NCBI GenBank assembly: GCA_022747635.1
Contig: JAKTNV010000174.1
Location: 463,058 to 527,057 of the forward strand
DNA length: 64,000 nt
Direction: 5' to 3'
DNA from: Hetaerina americana
Taxonomy: Eukaryota; Arthropoda; Insecta; Odonata; Calopterygidae
Made by a program: the position numbers and the translations under genes. Positions 32,297 to 45,519 of the stretch are shown piece by piece; the stretch's first letter is position 1, and every line of letters starts with the position of its first letter. The notes below the pieces were generated by a model, which saw only the letters and a program-made list of their open reading frames with translations, did not search any database and was not told where the DNA came from.

Positions 32297-34514
32297 CATA
32301 TTTTCGATAGATAAATCAACGAATGATGAAGAATGGCGCTTCAAACAATGAAATTGAAAAAATTTTAAGAAAATACGAGATTACATTGAAAATACGAAGA
32401 TTGAAAGAGAACTAGCGGTTCTCAGTGAACTCGCCACAAAACATGCGCGCTTAAAATCAAAACACAAATTTCTGCTATTAAAAATTCAACGAATTTTGAA
32501 AAAAGTAGTTCTATATACTTGAAAGGGAAATATTGAGAGATTATTAACGATCACATCAAAAACACGAAAATTAAATATAAACGAGCTGTTCTCAGTGGAA
32601 ATACCGATTTAAATGCGTGTTAAAATTAAAACGACATACTCTGCGTTGAGAAAATACGTGAATGCATAAAAAATACGATGATTGAATAAAAACTACCAGT
32701 TTTCAGTGTACTCGCCTCAAAACATACGTGTTTAAATAATTAACCATATTTAGCGATTGAAAATTTAACGAATTTTGAAAAAAAAAGGTCGAAATACTTA
32801 AAAGGAAAATAATGAGAGAAAATTACCGATTCCATCAAAAACACGAAAATTAAATAAAAAGAGCTGTTCTTTGTGGTAATACCAATTTAAAATCCGTGTT
32901 AAAATTAAAACGATATATTTTGCGGTGGAGAAATCAACGAATGATGAAAAAATGGGTTTGAAATTTAACGATATCATCAAAAACACGGAAAATAATGAAA
33001 CGAGTTGTGTTATGTGGAAAAACCATTAATACGTGTTTACATTCAATATAACGTATTTTTCGATGGAGAAATTAACAAATCATGAAAAAAGGGCTTTAAA
33101 ACTTAACGATTTCATTGAAAACACGGAAAAAAGATAAAAACGAGCACTTTTATGTGGAAACTACACTTCAAAGACTTGTTTAAATTAAAACGACATTTTT
33201 AGCGTTGGAGAAATAAACGAAAAAGGAGTTTGATTTACCTAAATTGAAGAAATTTAGAGAGAGTACGCGTTTTAATCGAAAATACGAACATTGGATAAAA
33301 AATAGCCTTTTTAGTGGACATGCCGCAAAACATGCGCCACCAATGTTTGCGGTTTAAAAACAAACCAATTTTGAAAAAAGTAATTAGAAAAACTTGCAGG
33401 GAAATAACTGAGAGAAAATTTACGATTTCACCAAAAACACAAAAAATACATATAATCGAGGAGTTCTCCGTGGAACGCCCACATCAAATACTGGTTTAAG
33501 TTATAACGATATAATTTGCGATGTAAAAGACAACGAATGAGGAAAAAAAGAGTTAAAATGACTTGAGTTGAAAAAATGTTGAGAAAATACGTGAATGCAT
33601 GAAAAATGCGATGATTGAATAAAAACTAGCAGTTTTCAGTGGACTCGCCACAAAACATACGCGTTTCAAATACTCCAACCTATATTCCGATTGAAAAATG
33701 AACGAATTTTGAATAAAGTAGTTTGGAAATACTACATTAAATACGTGTTGAAATAAAACGACATATTTTGCGATTGAGAAATCAACGAATGATGAATGAA
33801 GGAGTTTGAAATTTAACGATTATATCGAAAACACGGAATTTAAATAATAACGATCTATTTTCTGTGGAAACTCCACTTCAAATACTTGTTTAAATTAAAA
33901 CGACATTTTAGCGAGGGAGATATAAACGAAAAAAGTGTTTTATTTACTTAAATTGAAGAAATTTAGAGAAAGTACGCGTTTTCATCCAAAATACGATTAT
34001 TGGATGAAAACTAGCCGTATTCAGTGGACATGCCGCAAAACATGCGCGTGAAAAATCATAACACCAATGTTTGCCGGTAAAAAACCAACGAATTCTTAAA
34101 AAAGTTGTTTGAAAAACTTGTAGGAAAGTAATTGAAAGAAAATTTACCATTTCACAAAAAAACATAAAAACAAGGAGTTCTCTGTGGAAATCCATCATCA
34201 AATACTAGTTTAAATTATAAAGATATAATTTGCGATGTAAAAGATAAAGATTAATGAAAAACGTCGTTTGAAAACCTTGAATTGAAAAAATGTTGATAGA
34301 TTGATTTCATCGAAAATAAAAAGAGAAACTAAACACTTGCAGTTTTCAGTGGAATGGACCAAAACATACGCGTGGATAATATTAACAATTATTTTTCGAT
34401 TGAAAAATCAACGGATTAAAAAAAATACGCGATTTCATCGAAAATACGTAGGAAGATGAAATCGAGCAGTTTTCTGTGGAAATACCACATAAAACAAGTG
34501 TTCAAATTAACGGA
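32297..34514. repeat. 2218-bp higher-order repeat, unit A1
   Basis: First of three tandem units with exact 2218-bp spacing ('ggcgcttcaaacaatg' at 32335, 34553 and 36771). It differs from A2 and A3 by a handful of substitutions, for example 'gatgattg' against 'gatgactg', and 'aatagcc' against 'aattgcc'. Confidence 0.9.
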
Positions 34515-36732
34515 CATATTTTCGATAGATAAATCAACGAATGATGAAGAATGGCGCTTCAAACAATGAAATTGAAAAAATTTTAAGAAAATACGAGATT
34601 ACATTGAAAATACGAAGATTGAAAGAGAACTAGCGGTTCTCAGTGAACTCGCCACAAAACATGCGCGCTTAAAATCAAAACACAAATTTCTGCTATTAAA
34701 AATTCAACGAATTTTGAAAAAAGTAGTTCTATATACTTGAAAGGGAAATATTGAGAGATTATTAACGATCACATCAAAAACACGAAAATTAAATATAAAC
34801 GAGCTGTTCTCAGTGGAAATACCGATTTAAATGCGTGTTAAAATTAAAACGACATACTCTGCGTTGAGAAAATACGTGAATGCATAAAAAATACGATGAC
34901 TGAATAAAAACTACCAGTTTTCAGTGTACTCGCCTCAAAACATACGTGTTTAAATAATTAACCATATTTAGCGATTGAAAATTTAACGAATTTTGAAAAA
35001 AAAAGGTCGAAATACTTAAAAGGAAAATAATGAGAGAAAATTACCGATTCCATCAAAAACACGAAAATTAAATAAAAAGAGCTGTTCTTTGTGGTAATAC
35101 CAATTTAAAATCCGTGTTAAAATTAAAACGATATATTTTGCGGTGGAGAAATCAACGAATGATGAAAAAATGGGTTTGAAATTTAACGATATCATCCAAA
35201 ACACGGAAAATAATGAAACGAGTTGTGTTATGTGGAAAAACCATTAATACGTGTTTACATTCAATATAACGTATTTTTCGATGGAGAAATTAACAAATCA
35301 TGAAAAAAGGGCTTTAAAACTTAACGATTTCATTAAAAACACGGAAAAAAGATAAAAACGAGCACTTTTATGTGGAAACTACACTTCAAAGACTTGTTTA
35401 AAGTAAAACGACATTTTTAGCGTTGGAGAAATAAACGAAAAAGGAGTTTGATTTACCTAAATTGAAGAAATTTAGAGAGAGTACGCGTTTTAATCGAAAA
35501 TACGAACATTGGATAAAAAATTGCCTTTTTAGTGGACATGCCGCAAAACATGCGCCACCAATGTTTGCGGTTTAAAAACAAACCAATTTTGAAAAAAGTA
35601 GTTAGAAAAACTTGCAGGGAAATAACTGAGAGAAAATTTACGATTTCACCAAAAACACAAAAAATACATATAATCGAGGAGTTCTCCGTGGAACGCCCAC
35701 ATCAAATACTGGTTTAAGTTATAACGATATAATTTGCGATGTAAAAGACAACGAATGAGGAAAAAAAGAGTTAAAATGACTTGAGTTGAAAAAATGTTGA
35801 GAAAATACGTGAATGCATGAAAAATGCGATGATTGAATAAAAACTAGCAGTTTTCAGTGGACTCGCCACAAAACATACGCGTTTCAAATACTCCAACCTA
35901 TATTCCGATTGAAAAATGAACGAATTTTGAATAAAGTAGTTTGGAAATACTACATTAAATACGTGTTGAAATAAAACGACATATTTTGCGATTGAGAAAT
36001 CAACGAATGATGAATGAAGGAGTTTGAAATTTAACGATTATATCGAAAACACGGAATTTAAATAATAACGATCTATTTTCTGTGGAAACTCCACTTCAAA
36101 TACTTGTTTAAATTAAAACGACATTTTAGCGAGGGAGATATAAACGAAAAAAGTGTTTTATTTACTTAAATTGAAGAAATTTAGAGAAAGTACGCGTTTT
36201 CATCCAAAATACGATTATTGGATGAAAACTAGCCGTATTCAGTGGACATGCCGCAAAACATGCGCGTGAAAAATCATAACACCAATGTTTGCCGGTAAAA
36301 AACCAACGAATTCTTAAAAAAGTTGTTTGAAAAACTTGTAGGAAAGTAATTGAAAGAAAATTTACCATTTCACAAAAAAACATAAAAACAAGGAGTTCTC
36401 TGTGGAAATCCATCATCAAATACTAGTTTAAATTATAAAGATATAATTTGCGATGTAAAAGATAAAGATTAATGAAAAACGTCGTTTGAAAACCTTGAAT
36501 TGAAAAAATGTTGATAGATTGATTTCATCGAAAATAAAAAGAGAAACTAAACACTTGCAGTTTTCAGTGGAATGGACCAAAACATACGCGTGGATAATAT
36601 TAACAATTATTTTTCGATTGAAAAATCAACGGATTAAAAAAAATACGCGATTTCATCGAAAATACGTAGGAAGATGAAATCGAGCAGTTTTCTGTGGAAA
36701 TACCACATAAAACAAGTGTTCAAATTAACGGA
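34515..36732. repeat. 2218-bp higher-order repeat, unit A2
   Basis: I located anchors at 34642, 34812, 34923, 35089, 35230, 35370, 35531, 35687, 35856, about 35941, 36081, 36241, 36401, 36566 and 36693. These give about 15 monomers of 111-170 bp, except around 35941, where two shortened monomers are fused. Classes run X, Y, X, Y, Y, Y, X, Y, X, Y, Y, X, Y, X, Y. Confidence 0.9.
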
Positions 36733-38988
36733 CATATTTTCGATAGATAAATCAACGAATGATGAAGAATGGCGCTTCAAACAATGAAATTGAAAAAATT
36801 TTAAGAAAATACGAGATTACATTGAAAATACGAAGATTGAAAGAGAACTAGCGGTTCTCAGTGAACTCGCCACAAAACATGCGCGCTTAAAATCAAAACA
36901 CAAATTTCTGCTATTAAAAATTCAACGAATTTTGAAAAAAGTAGTTCTATATACTTGAAAGGGAAATATTGAGAGATTATTAACGATCACATCAAAAACA
37001 CGAAAATTAAATATAAACGAGCTGTTCTCAGTGGAAATACCGATTTAAATGCGTGTTAAAATTAAAACGACATACTCTGCGTTGAGAAAATACGTGAATG
37101 CATAAAAAATACGATGACTGAATAAAAACTACCAGTTTTCAGTGTACTCGCCTCAAAACATACGTGTTTAAATAATTAACCATATTTAGCGATTGAAAAT
37201 TTAACGAATTTTGAAAAAAAAAGGTCGAAATACTTAAAAGGAAAATAATGAGAGAAAATTACCGATTCCATCAAAAACACGAAAATTAAATAAAAAGAGC
37301 TGTTCTTTGTGGTAATACCAATTTAAAATCCGTGTTAAAATTAAAACGATATATTTTGCGGTGGAGAAATCAACGAATGATGAAAAAATGGGTTTGAAAT
37401 TTAACGATATCATCCAAAACACGGAAAATAATGAAACGAGTTGTGTTATGTGGAAAAACCATTAATACGTGTTTACATTCAATATAACGTATTTTTCGAT
37501 GGAGAAATTAACAAATCATGAAAAAAGGGCTTTAAAACTTAACGATTTCATTAAAAACACGGAAAAAAGATAAAAACGAGCACTTTTATGTGGAAACTAC
37601 ACTTCAAAGACTTGTTTAAAGTAAAACGACATTTTTAGCGTTGGAGAAATAAACGAAAAAGGAGTTTGATTTACCTAAATTGAAGAAATTTAGAGAGAGT
37701 ACGCGTTTTAATCGAAAATACGAACATTGGATAAAAAATTGCCTTTTTAGTGGACATGCCGCAAAACATGCGCCACCAATGTTTGCGGTTTAAAAACAAA
37801 CCAATTTTGAAAAAAGTAGTTAGAAAAACTTGCAGGGAAATAACTGAGAGAAAATTTACGATTTCACCAAAAACACAAAAAATACATATAATCGAGGAGT
37901 TCTCCGTGGAACGCCCACATCAAATACTGGTTTAAGTTATAACGATATAATTTGCGATGTAAAAGACAACGAATGAGGAAAAAAAGAGTTAAAATGACTT
38001 GAGTTGAAAAAATGTTGAGAAAATACGTGAATGCATGAAAAATGCGATGATTGAATAAAAACTAGCAGTTTTCAGTGGACTCGCCACAAAACATACGCGT
38101 TTCAAATACTCCAACCTATATTCCGATTGAAAAATGAACGAATTTTGAATAAAGTAGTTTGGAAATACTACATTAAATACGTGTTGAAATAAAACGACAT
38201 ATTTTGCGATTGAGAAATCAACGAATGATGAATGAAGGAGTTTGAAATTTAACGATTATATCGAAAACACGGAATTTAAATAATAACGATCTATTTTCTG
38301 TGGAAACTCCACTTCAAATACTTGTTTAAATTAAAACGACATTTTAGCGAGGGAGATATAAACGAAAAAAGTGTTTTATTTACTTAAATTGAAGAAATTT
38401 AGAGAAAGTACGCGTTTTCATCCAAAATACGATTATTGGATGAAAACTAGCCGTATTCAGTGGACATGCCGCAAAACATGCGCGTGAAAAATCATAACAC
38501 CAATGTTTGCCGGTAAAAAACCAACGAATTCTTAAAAAAGTTGTTTGAAAAACTTGTAGGAAAGTAATTGAAAGAAAATTTACCATTTCACAAAAAAAAC
38601 ATAAAAACAAGGAGTTCTCTGTGGAAATCCATCATCAAATACTAGTTTAAATTATAAAGATATAATTTGCGATGTAAAAGATAAAGATTAATGAAAAACG
38701 TCGTTTGAAAACCTTAAATTGAAAAAATGTTGATAGATTGATTTCATCGAAAATAAAAAGAGAAACTAAACACTTGCAGTTTTCAGTGGAATGGACCAAA
38801 ACATACGCGTGGATAATATTAACAATTATTTTTCGATTGAAAAATCAACGGATTAAAAAAAATACGCGATTTCATCGAAAATACGTAGGAAGATGAAATC
38901 GAGCAGTTTTCTGTGGAAATACCACATAAAACAAGTGTTCAAATTAACGGACATATTTTCGATAGATAAATCAACGAATGATGAAGAA
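36733..38988. repeat. 2218-bp higher-order repeat, unit A3
   Basis: Nearly identical to A2. The only differences I noticed are one extra A in the A-run near 38590 and one G-to-A change near 38717. Identity to the A unit stops abruptly at about 38989, at 'gaagaaagg' where the others have 'gaagaatgg'. Confidence 0.9.
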
Positions 38989-39995
38989 AGGCGCTTGAAT
39001 CAATGAAATTGAAAAATGTTAGAGAAAATACTAAATTACATCGAAAATACGAAGATTGAAAAAGAACTAACAGTTCTCAGTGAACTCGCCACAAAACATG
39101 CGCGCTTAAATTCATCACACCAATTTGTGCGATTGAAAATTCAACGAATTTTGAAAAAAGTAGTTCGATATACTTGAAAGGAAAATATTGAGTGAAAATT
39201 AACGATCACATAAAAAACACGAAAATTTAAAAAACCGATTCCTCTGTGGAAGTACCAATTTCAATGCGTGTCAAAATTAAAACGCAATACTCCGCGAAAA
39301 AATCATCGAATGATGTTTCAAAAAGGTGTTTGAAACTCTTGAAAGTAAATTATCGAGGATAAATAACGATTGCATCGAAAACACGAAAAGTAAATAAAGA
39401 CGAGCAGTTTTCCGTTTGAATGCCACATAAATTACGTGTTTAAATTAAAACTTCATATTTTACGGTGGAGAAATCAAGGAATGATGAATAAAGGGGTTTG
39501 AAATTAAACGATATCATCGAAAACACAGAAAAAATTAAACGAGTTGATTTATTTGGAAATACCACAACACACGTGTTTACATTAAAAGAACGTATTTTTC
39601 GATGGAGAAATTAACAAATCATGAAAAAAGGAGTGTAAAATTTAACGATTTCATTGAAAACACGGAAAATAGATATAAACGAGCTCATTTCTGTTGTAAC
39701 TCCACTGCAAATACTTGTTTAAATTAGACCGACATTTTAAGCGATGGAGAAATAAACGGAAAAGGAGTTTGATTTACTTAAATTAAAGAAATTTAGAGAA
39801 AGAACGCGATTTCATCCAAAATACGATCATTGGATGAAAACTAGCCGTTTTAAGTGGACACACCGCAAAGCATGCGCGTGGAAAATCATAACGGAAATGT
39901 TTGAGGGTAAAAAACCAACGAATTTTGAAAAATGTAGTTTGAAAAACTTGGAAGGAAAGTATATAGAGAAAATTTACGATTTCAGCAAAAACACA
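38989..39995. repeat. satellite block B, copy 1
   Basis: About 1 kb of monomers unlike the A unit. It is repeated at 43259-44265 with an offset of 4270 bp. Shared oddities include 'aaaaccgattcctctgtgg' and 'catcgaatgatgtttcaaa'. Confidence 0.85.
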
Positions 39996-41040
39996 AAAAA
40001 TACATATAATCGAGGAGTTCTCCGTGGAACGCCCACATCAAATACTGGTTTAAGTTATAACGATATAATTTGCGATGTAAAAGACAACGAATGAGGAAAA
40101 AAGGAGTTAAAATGACTTGAGTTGAAAAAATGTTGAGAAAGTACGTGAATGCATGAAAAATGCGATGATTGAATAAAAACTAGCAGTTTTCAGTGGACTC
40201 GCCACAAAACATACGCGTTTCAAATACTCCAACCTATATTCCGATTGAAAAATGAACGAATTTTGAATAAAGTAGTTTGGAAATACTACATTAAATACGT
40301 GTTGAAATAAAACGACATATTTTGCGATTGAGAAATCAACGAATGATGAATGAAGGAGCTTGAAATTTAACGATTATATCGAAAACACGGAATTTAAATA
40401 ATAACGATCTATTTTCTGTGGAAACTCCACATCAAATACTTGTTTAAATTAAAACGACATTTTAGCGAGGGAGATATAAACGAAAAAAGTGTTTTATTTT
40501 CTTAAATTGAAGAAATTTAGAGAAAGTACGCGTTTTCATCCAAAATACGATTATTGGATGAAAACTAGCCGTATTCAGTGGAAATGCCGCAAAACATGCG
40601 CGTGAAAAATCATAACACCAATGTTTGCCGGTAAAAAACCAACGAATTCTTAAAAAAATTGTTTGAAAAACTTGTAGGAAAGTAATTGAAAGAAAATTTA
40701 CCATTTCACAAAAAAACAAAAACAAGGAGTTCTCTGTGGAAATACCACATCAAATACTAGTTTAAATTATAACGATATAATTTGTGATTTAAAAGACAAC
40801 GAAAAAGAGATAAAGTAAACACTTGCAGTTTTCTGTGGAATGGCAAGAAAACGTACGCGTTGAAATAATAACAACTTTTTTTCGATCGAAAAATCAACGG
40901 ATTAAAAAAAAAATACGCGATTTCTTCGAAAATACGTAGATTGAATAAAAACGAGCAGTTTTCTGTGGAAATACCACATAAAACCCGTGTTCAAATTAAC
41001 GAACATATTTTCGATAGATAAATCAACGAATGATGAAGAA
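39996..41040. repeat. mosaic segment of A-type monomers
   Basis: From about 39996 the sequence rejoins the A unit at the position equal to 37875. It then switches near 40740 to monomers like those at 32040-32300. Such switches suggest unequal crossovers between out-of-register units. Confidence 0.75.
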
Positions 41041-43258
41041 TGGCGCTTCAAACAATGAAATTGAAAAAAGTTAAAGAAAATACGAGATTACATTGAAAAT
41101 ACGAAGATTGAAAGAGAACTAGCGGTTCTCAGTGAACTCGCCACAAAACATGCGCGCTTAAAATCAAAACACAAATTTCTGCTATTAAAAATTCAACGAA
41201 TTTTGAAAAAAGTAGTTCTATATACTTGAAAGGGAAATATTGAGAGATTATTAACGATCACATCGAAAACACGATAATTAAATATAAATGAGCTGTTCTC
41301 AGTGGAAATACCGATTTAAATGCGTGTTAAAATTAAAACGACATACTCTGCGTTGAGAAAATACGTGAATGCATAAAAAATACGATGATTGAATAAAAAC
41401 TACCAGTTTCCAGTGTACTCGCCTCAAAACATGCGTGTTTAAATAATTAACCATATTTTGCGATTAAAAATTTAACGAAATTTGAAAAAAGTAGTTCGAA
41501 ATACTTAAAAGGAAATAATTGAGAGAAAATTGTCTATTCCATCAAAAACACGAAAATTAAATAAAAAGAGCTGTTCTCTCTGGTAATACCAATTTAAAAT
41601 GCGTGTTAAAATTAACACGATATATTTTGCGGTGACGAAATCAACGAATGATGAAAAAAATGGTTTGAAATTGAACGATATCATCCAAAACACGGAAAAT
41701 AATGAAACGAGTTGTGTTATGTGGAAAAACCATTAATACGTGTTTACATTCAATATAACGTATTTTTCGATGGAGAAATTAACAAATCATGAAAAAAGGG
41801 CTTTAAAACTTAACGATTTCATTGAAAACACGGAAAAAAGATAAAAACGGGCACTTTTATGTGGAAACTACACTTCAAAAACTTGTTTAAATTAAAACGA
41901 CATTTTTAGCGTTGAAGAAAGAGAGGAAAAAGGAGTTTGATTTACCTAAATTGAAGAAATTTAGAGAGAGTACGCGTTTTAATCGAAAATACGAACATTG
42001 GATAAAAAATAGCCTTTTTAGTGGACATGCCGCAAAACATGCGCCACCAATGTTTGCGGTTTAAAAACAAACCAATTTTGAAAAAAGTAGTTAGAAAAAC
42101 TTGCAGGGAAATAATTGAGAGAAAATTTACGATTTCACCAAAAACACAAAAAATACATAAAATCGAGGCGTTCTCCGTGGAACGCCCACATCAAATACTG
42201 GTTTAAGTTATAACGATATAATTTGCGATGTAAAAGACAACGAATGAGGAAAAAAAGAGTTAAAATGACTTGAGTTGAAAAAATGTTGAGAAAATACGTG
42301 AATGCATGAAAAATGCGATGATTGAATAAAAACTAGCAGTTTTCAGTGGACTCGCCACAAAACATACGCGTTTCAAATACTCCAACCTATATTCCGATTG
42401 AAAAATGAACGAATTTTGAATAAAGTAGTTTGGTAATACTACATTAAATACGTGTTGAAATAAAACGACATATTTTGCGATTGAGAAATCAACGAATGAT
42501 GAATGAAGGAGTTTGAAATTTAACGATTATATCGAAAACACGGAATTTAAATAATAACGATCTATTTTCTGTGGAAACTCCACTTCAAATACTTGTTTAA
42601 ATTAAAACGACATTTTAGCGAGGGAGATATAAACGAAAAAAGTGTTTTATTTACTTAAATTGAAGAAATTTAGAGAAAGTACGCGTTTTCATCCAAAATA
42701 CGATTATTGGATGAAAACTAGCCGTATTCAGTGGACATGCCGCAAAACATGCGCGTGGAAAATGATAACACCAATGTTTGCCGGTAAAAAACCAACGAAT
42801 TCTGAAAAAAGTTGTTTGAAAAACTTGTAGGAAAGTAATTGAAAGAAAATTTACCATTTCACAAAAAAACATAAAAACAAGGAGTTCTCTGTGGAAATCC
42901 ATCATCAAATACTAGTTTAAATTATAAAGATATAATTTGCGATGTAAAAGACAAAGATTAATGAAAAACGTCGTTTGAAAACCTTGAATTGAAAAAATGT
43001 TGATAGATTGATTTCATCGAAAATAAAAAGAGGAACTAAACACTTGCAGTTTTCAGTGCAATGGACCAAAACATACGCGTGGATAATATTAATAATTATT
43101 TTTCGATTGAAAAATCAACGGATTAAAAAAAATACGCGATTTCATCGAAAATACGTAGGAAGATGAAATCGAGCAGTTTTCTGTGGAAATACCACATAAA
43201 ACAAGTGTTCAAATTCACGGACATATTTTCGATAGATAAATCAACGAATGATGAAGAA
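41041..43258. repeat. diverged fourth A unit (A4)
   Basis: Same monomer order and the same 2218-bp length as A1-A3, but with many more substitutions and small indels, e.g. 'gtgacgaaatc' for 'gtggagaaatc'. It sits directly before block B copy 2, as A3 sits before copy 1. Confidence 0.85.
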
Positions 43259-44265
43259 AGGCGCTTGAATCAATGAAATCGAAAAATGTTAGAGAAAATA
43301 CTAAATTACATCGAAAATACGAAGATTGAAAAAGAACTAACAGTTCTCAGTGAACTCGCCACAAAACATGCGCGCTTAAATTCATCACACCAATTTGTGC
43401 GATTGAAAATTCAACGAATTTTGAAAAAAGTAGTTCGATATACTTGAAAGGAAAATATTGAGTGAAAATTAACGATCACATAAAAAACACGAAAATTTAA
43501 AAAACCGATTCCTCTGTGGAAGTACCAATTTCAATGCGTGTCAAAATTAAAACGCAATACTCCGCGAAAAAATCATCGAATGATGTTTCAAAAAGGTGTT
43601 TGAAACTCTTGAAAGGAAATTATCGAGGATAAATAACGATTGCATCGAAAACACGAAAAGTAAATAAAGACGAGCAGTTTTCCGTTTGAATGCCACATCA
43701 ATTACGTGTTTAAATTAAAACTTCATATTTTACGGTGGAGAAATCAAGGTATGATGAATAAAGGGGTTTGAAATTTAACGATATCATCGAAAACACGGGA
43801 AAAAATTAAACGAGTTGATTTATTTGGAAATACCACAACACACGTGTTTACATTAAAAGAACGTATTTTTCGATGGAGAAATTAACAAATCATGAAAAAA
43901 GGAGTGTAAAATTTAACGATTTCATTGAAAACACGGAAAATAGATATAAACGAGCTCATTTCTGTTGTAACTCCACTGCAAATACTTGTTTAAATTAGAC
44001 CGACATTTTAAGCGATGGAGAAATAAACGAAAAAGGAGTTTGATTTACTTAAATTAAAGAAATTTAGAGAAAGAACGCGATTTCATCCAAAATACGATCA
44101 TTGGATGAAAACTAGCCGTTTTAAGTGGACACACCGCAAAACATGCGCGTGGAAAATCATAACGGAAATGTTTGAGGGTAAAAAACCAACGAATTTTGAA
44201 AAATGTAGTTTGAAAAACTTGGAAGGAAATTATATAGAGAAAATTTACGATTTCAGCAAAAACAC
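43259..44265. repeat. satellite block B, copy 2
   Basis: Matches 38989-39995 almost base for base. A plus B therefore recurs with a 4270-bp period over at least A3-B and A4-B. Confidence 0.85.
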
Positions 44266-45519
44266 AAAAAATACTTAAAAACGAGAAGTTATCTTTGGAA
44301 ATACCACATCAAATACTTGTTTAAATTATAACGATATAATTTATGATTTATAAGACAACGAAAAGAAGATAAAGTAAACACTTGCAGTTTTCAGTGGAAT
44401 GGCAACAAAACGTACGCGTTGATAATAATAACAACTTTTTTTCGATCGAAAAATCAACGGATTAAAAAAAAATACGCGATTTCTTCGAAAATACGTAGAT
44501 TGAATAAAAACGAGCAGTTTTCTGTTGAAATACCAGATAAAACCCGTGTTCAAATTTAGGAACATATTTTCGATAGATAAATCCACGAATGATGAAGAAT
44601 GGCCCTTCAAACAATGAAATTGAAAAAAGTTAAAGAAAATACGAGATTACATTGAAAAACGAAGATTGAAAGAGAACTAGCTGTTCTCATTGAAGTCGCC
44701 ACAAAAAATGCGCGCTTAAAATCAAAACAAAAATTTCTGCTATTAAAAATTCAACGAATTTTGAAAAAAGTAGTTCGATATACTTGAAAGGAAAATATTG
44801 AGATATTATTAACGATCACATCGGAAACACGAAAATTAAATATAAACGAGCTGTTCTCAGTGGAAATACCGATTTTAATGCGTTTTAAATTAAAACGACA
44901 TACTCTGCGTTGAGAAAATACGTGAATGCATAAAAAATACGATGATTGAATAAAAACTACCAGTTTTCAGTGTACTCGCCTCAAAACATACGTGTTTAAA
45001 TAATTAACCATATTTAGCGATTGAAAAATAAACGAATTTTGAAAAAAGGAGGTCGAAATACTAAAAGGAAAATAATTAGAGAAAATTACCGATTCCATCA
45101 AAAACACGAAAATTAAATAGAAAGAGCTGTTCTCTGTGGTAATACCAATTTAAAATGCGTGGTAAAATTAAAACGATATATTTTGCGGTTGAGAAATCAA
45201 CGAATGATGAAAAAATGGGTTTGAAATTTAACGATATCATCAAAAACACGGAAAATAATTAAACGAGTTGTTTTATTTGGAAATACCACAAAATACGTGT
45301 TTACATTAAAATAACGAATTTTTCGATCGAAAAATTAGCAAATCATGAAAAAAGGAGTGTAAAACTTAACGATTTCATTGAAAAAAACGGAAAAAAAGAT
45401 AAAAACCGGCTGTTTTCTGTGGAAACTCCACTTCTAATACTTCTTCTAATTAAAACGACATTTTTAGCGATGGAGAAATAAACGAAAAAGGAGTTTGATT
45501 TACTTAAATTGAAGAAATA

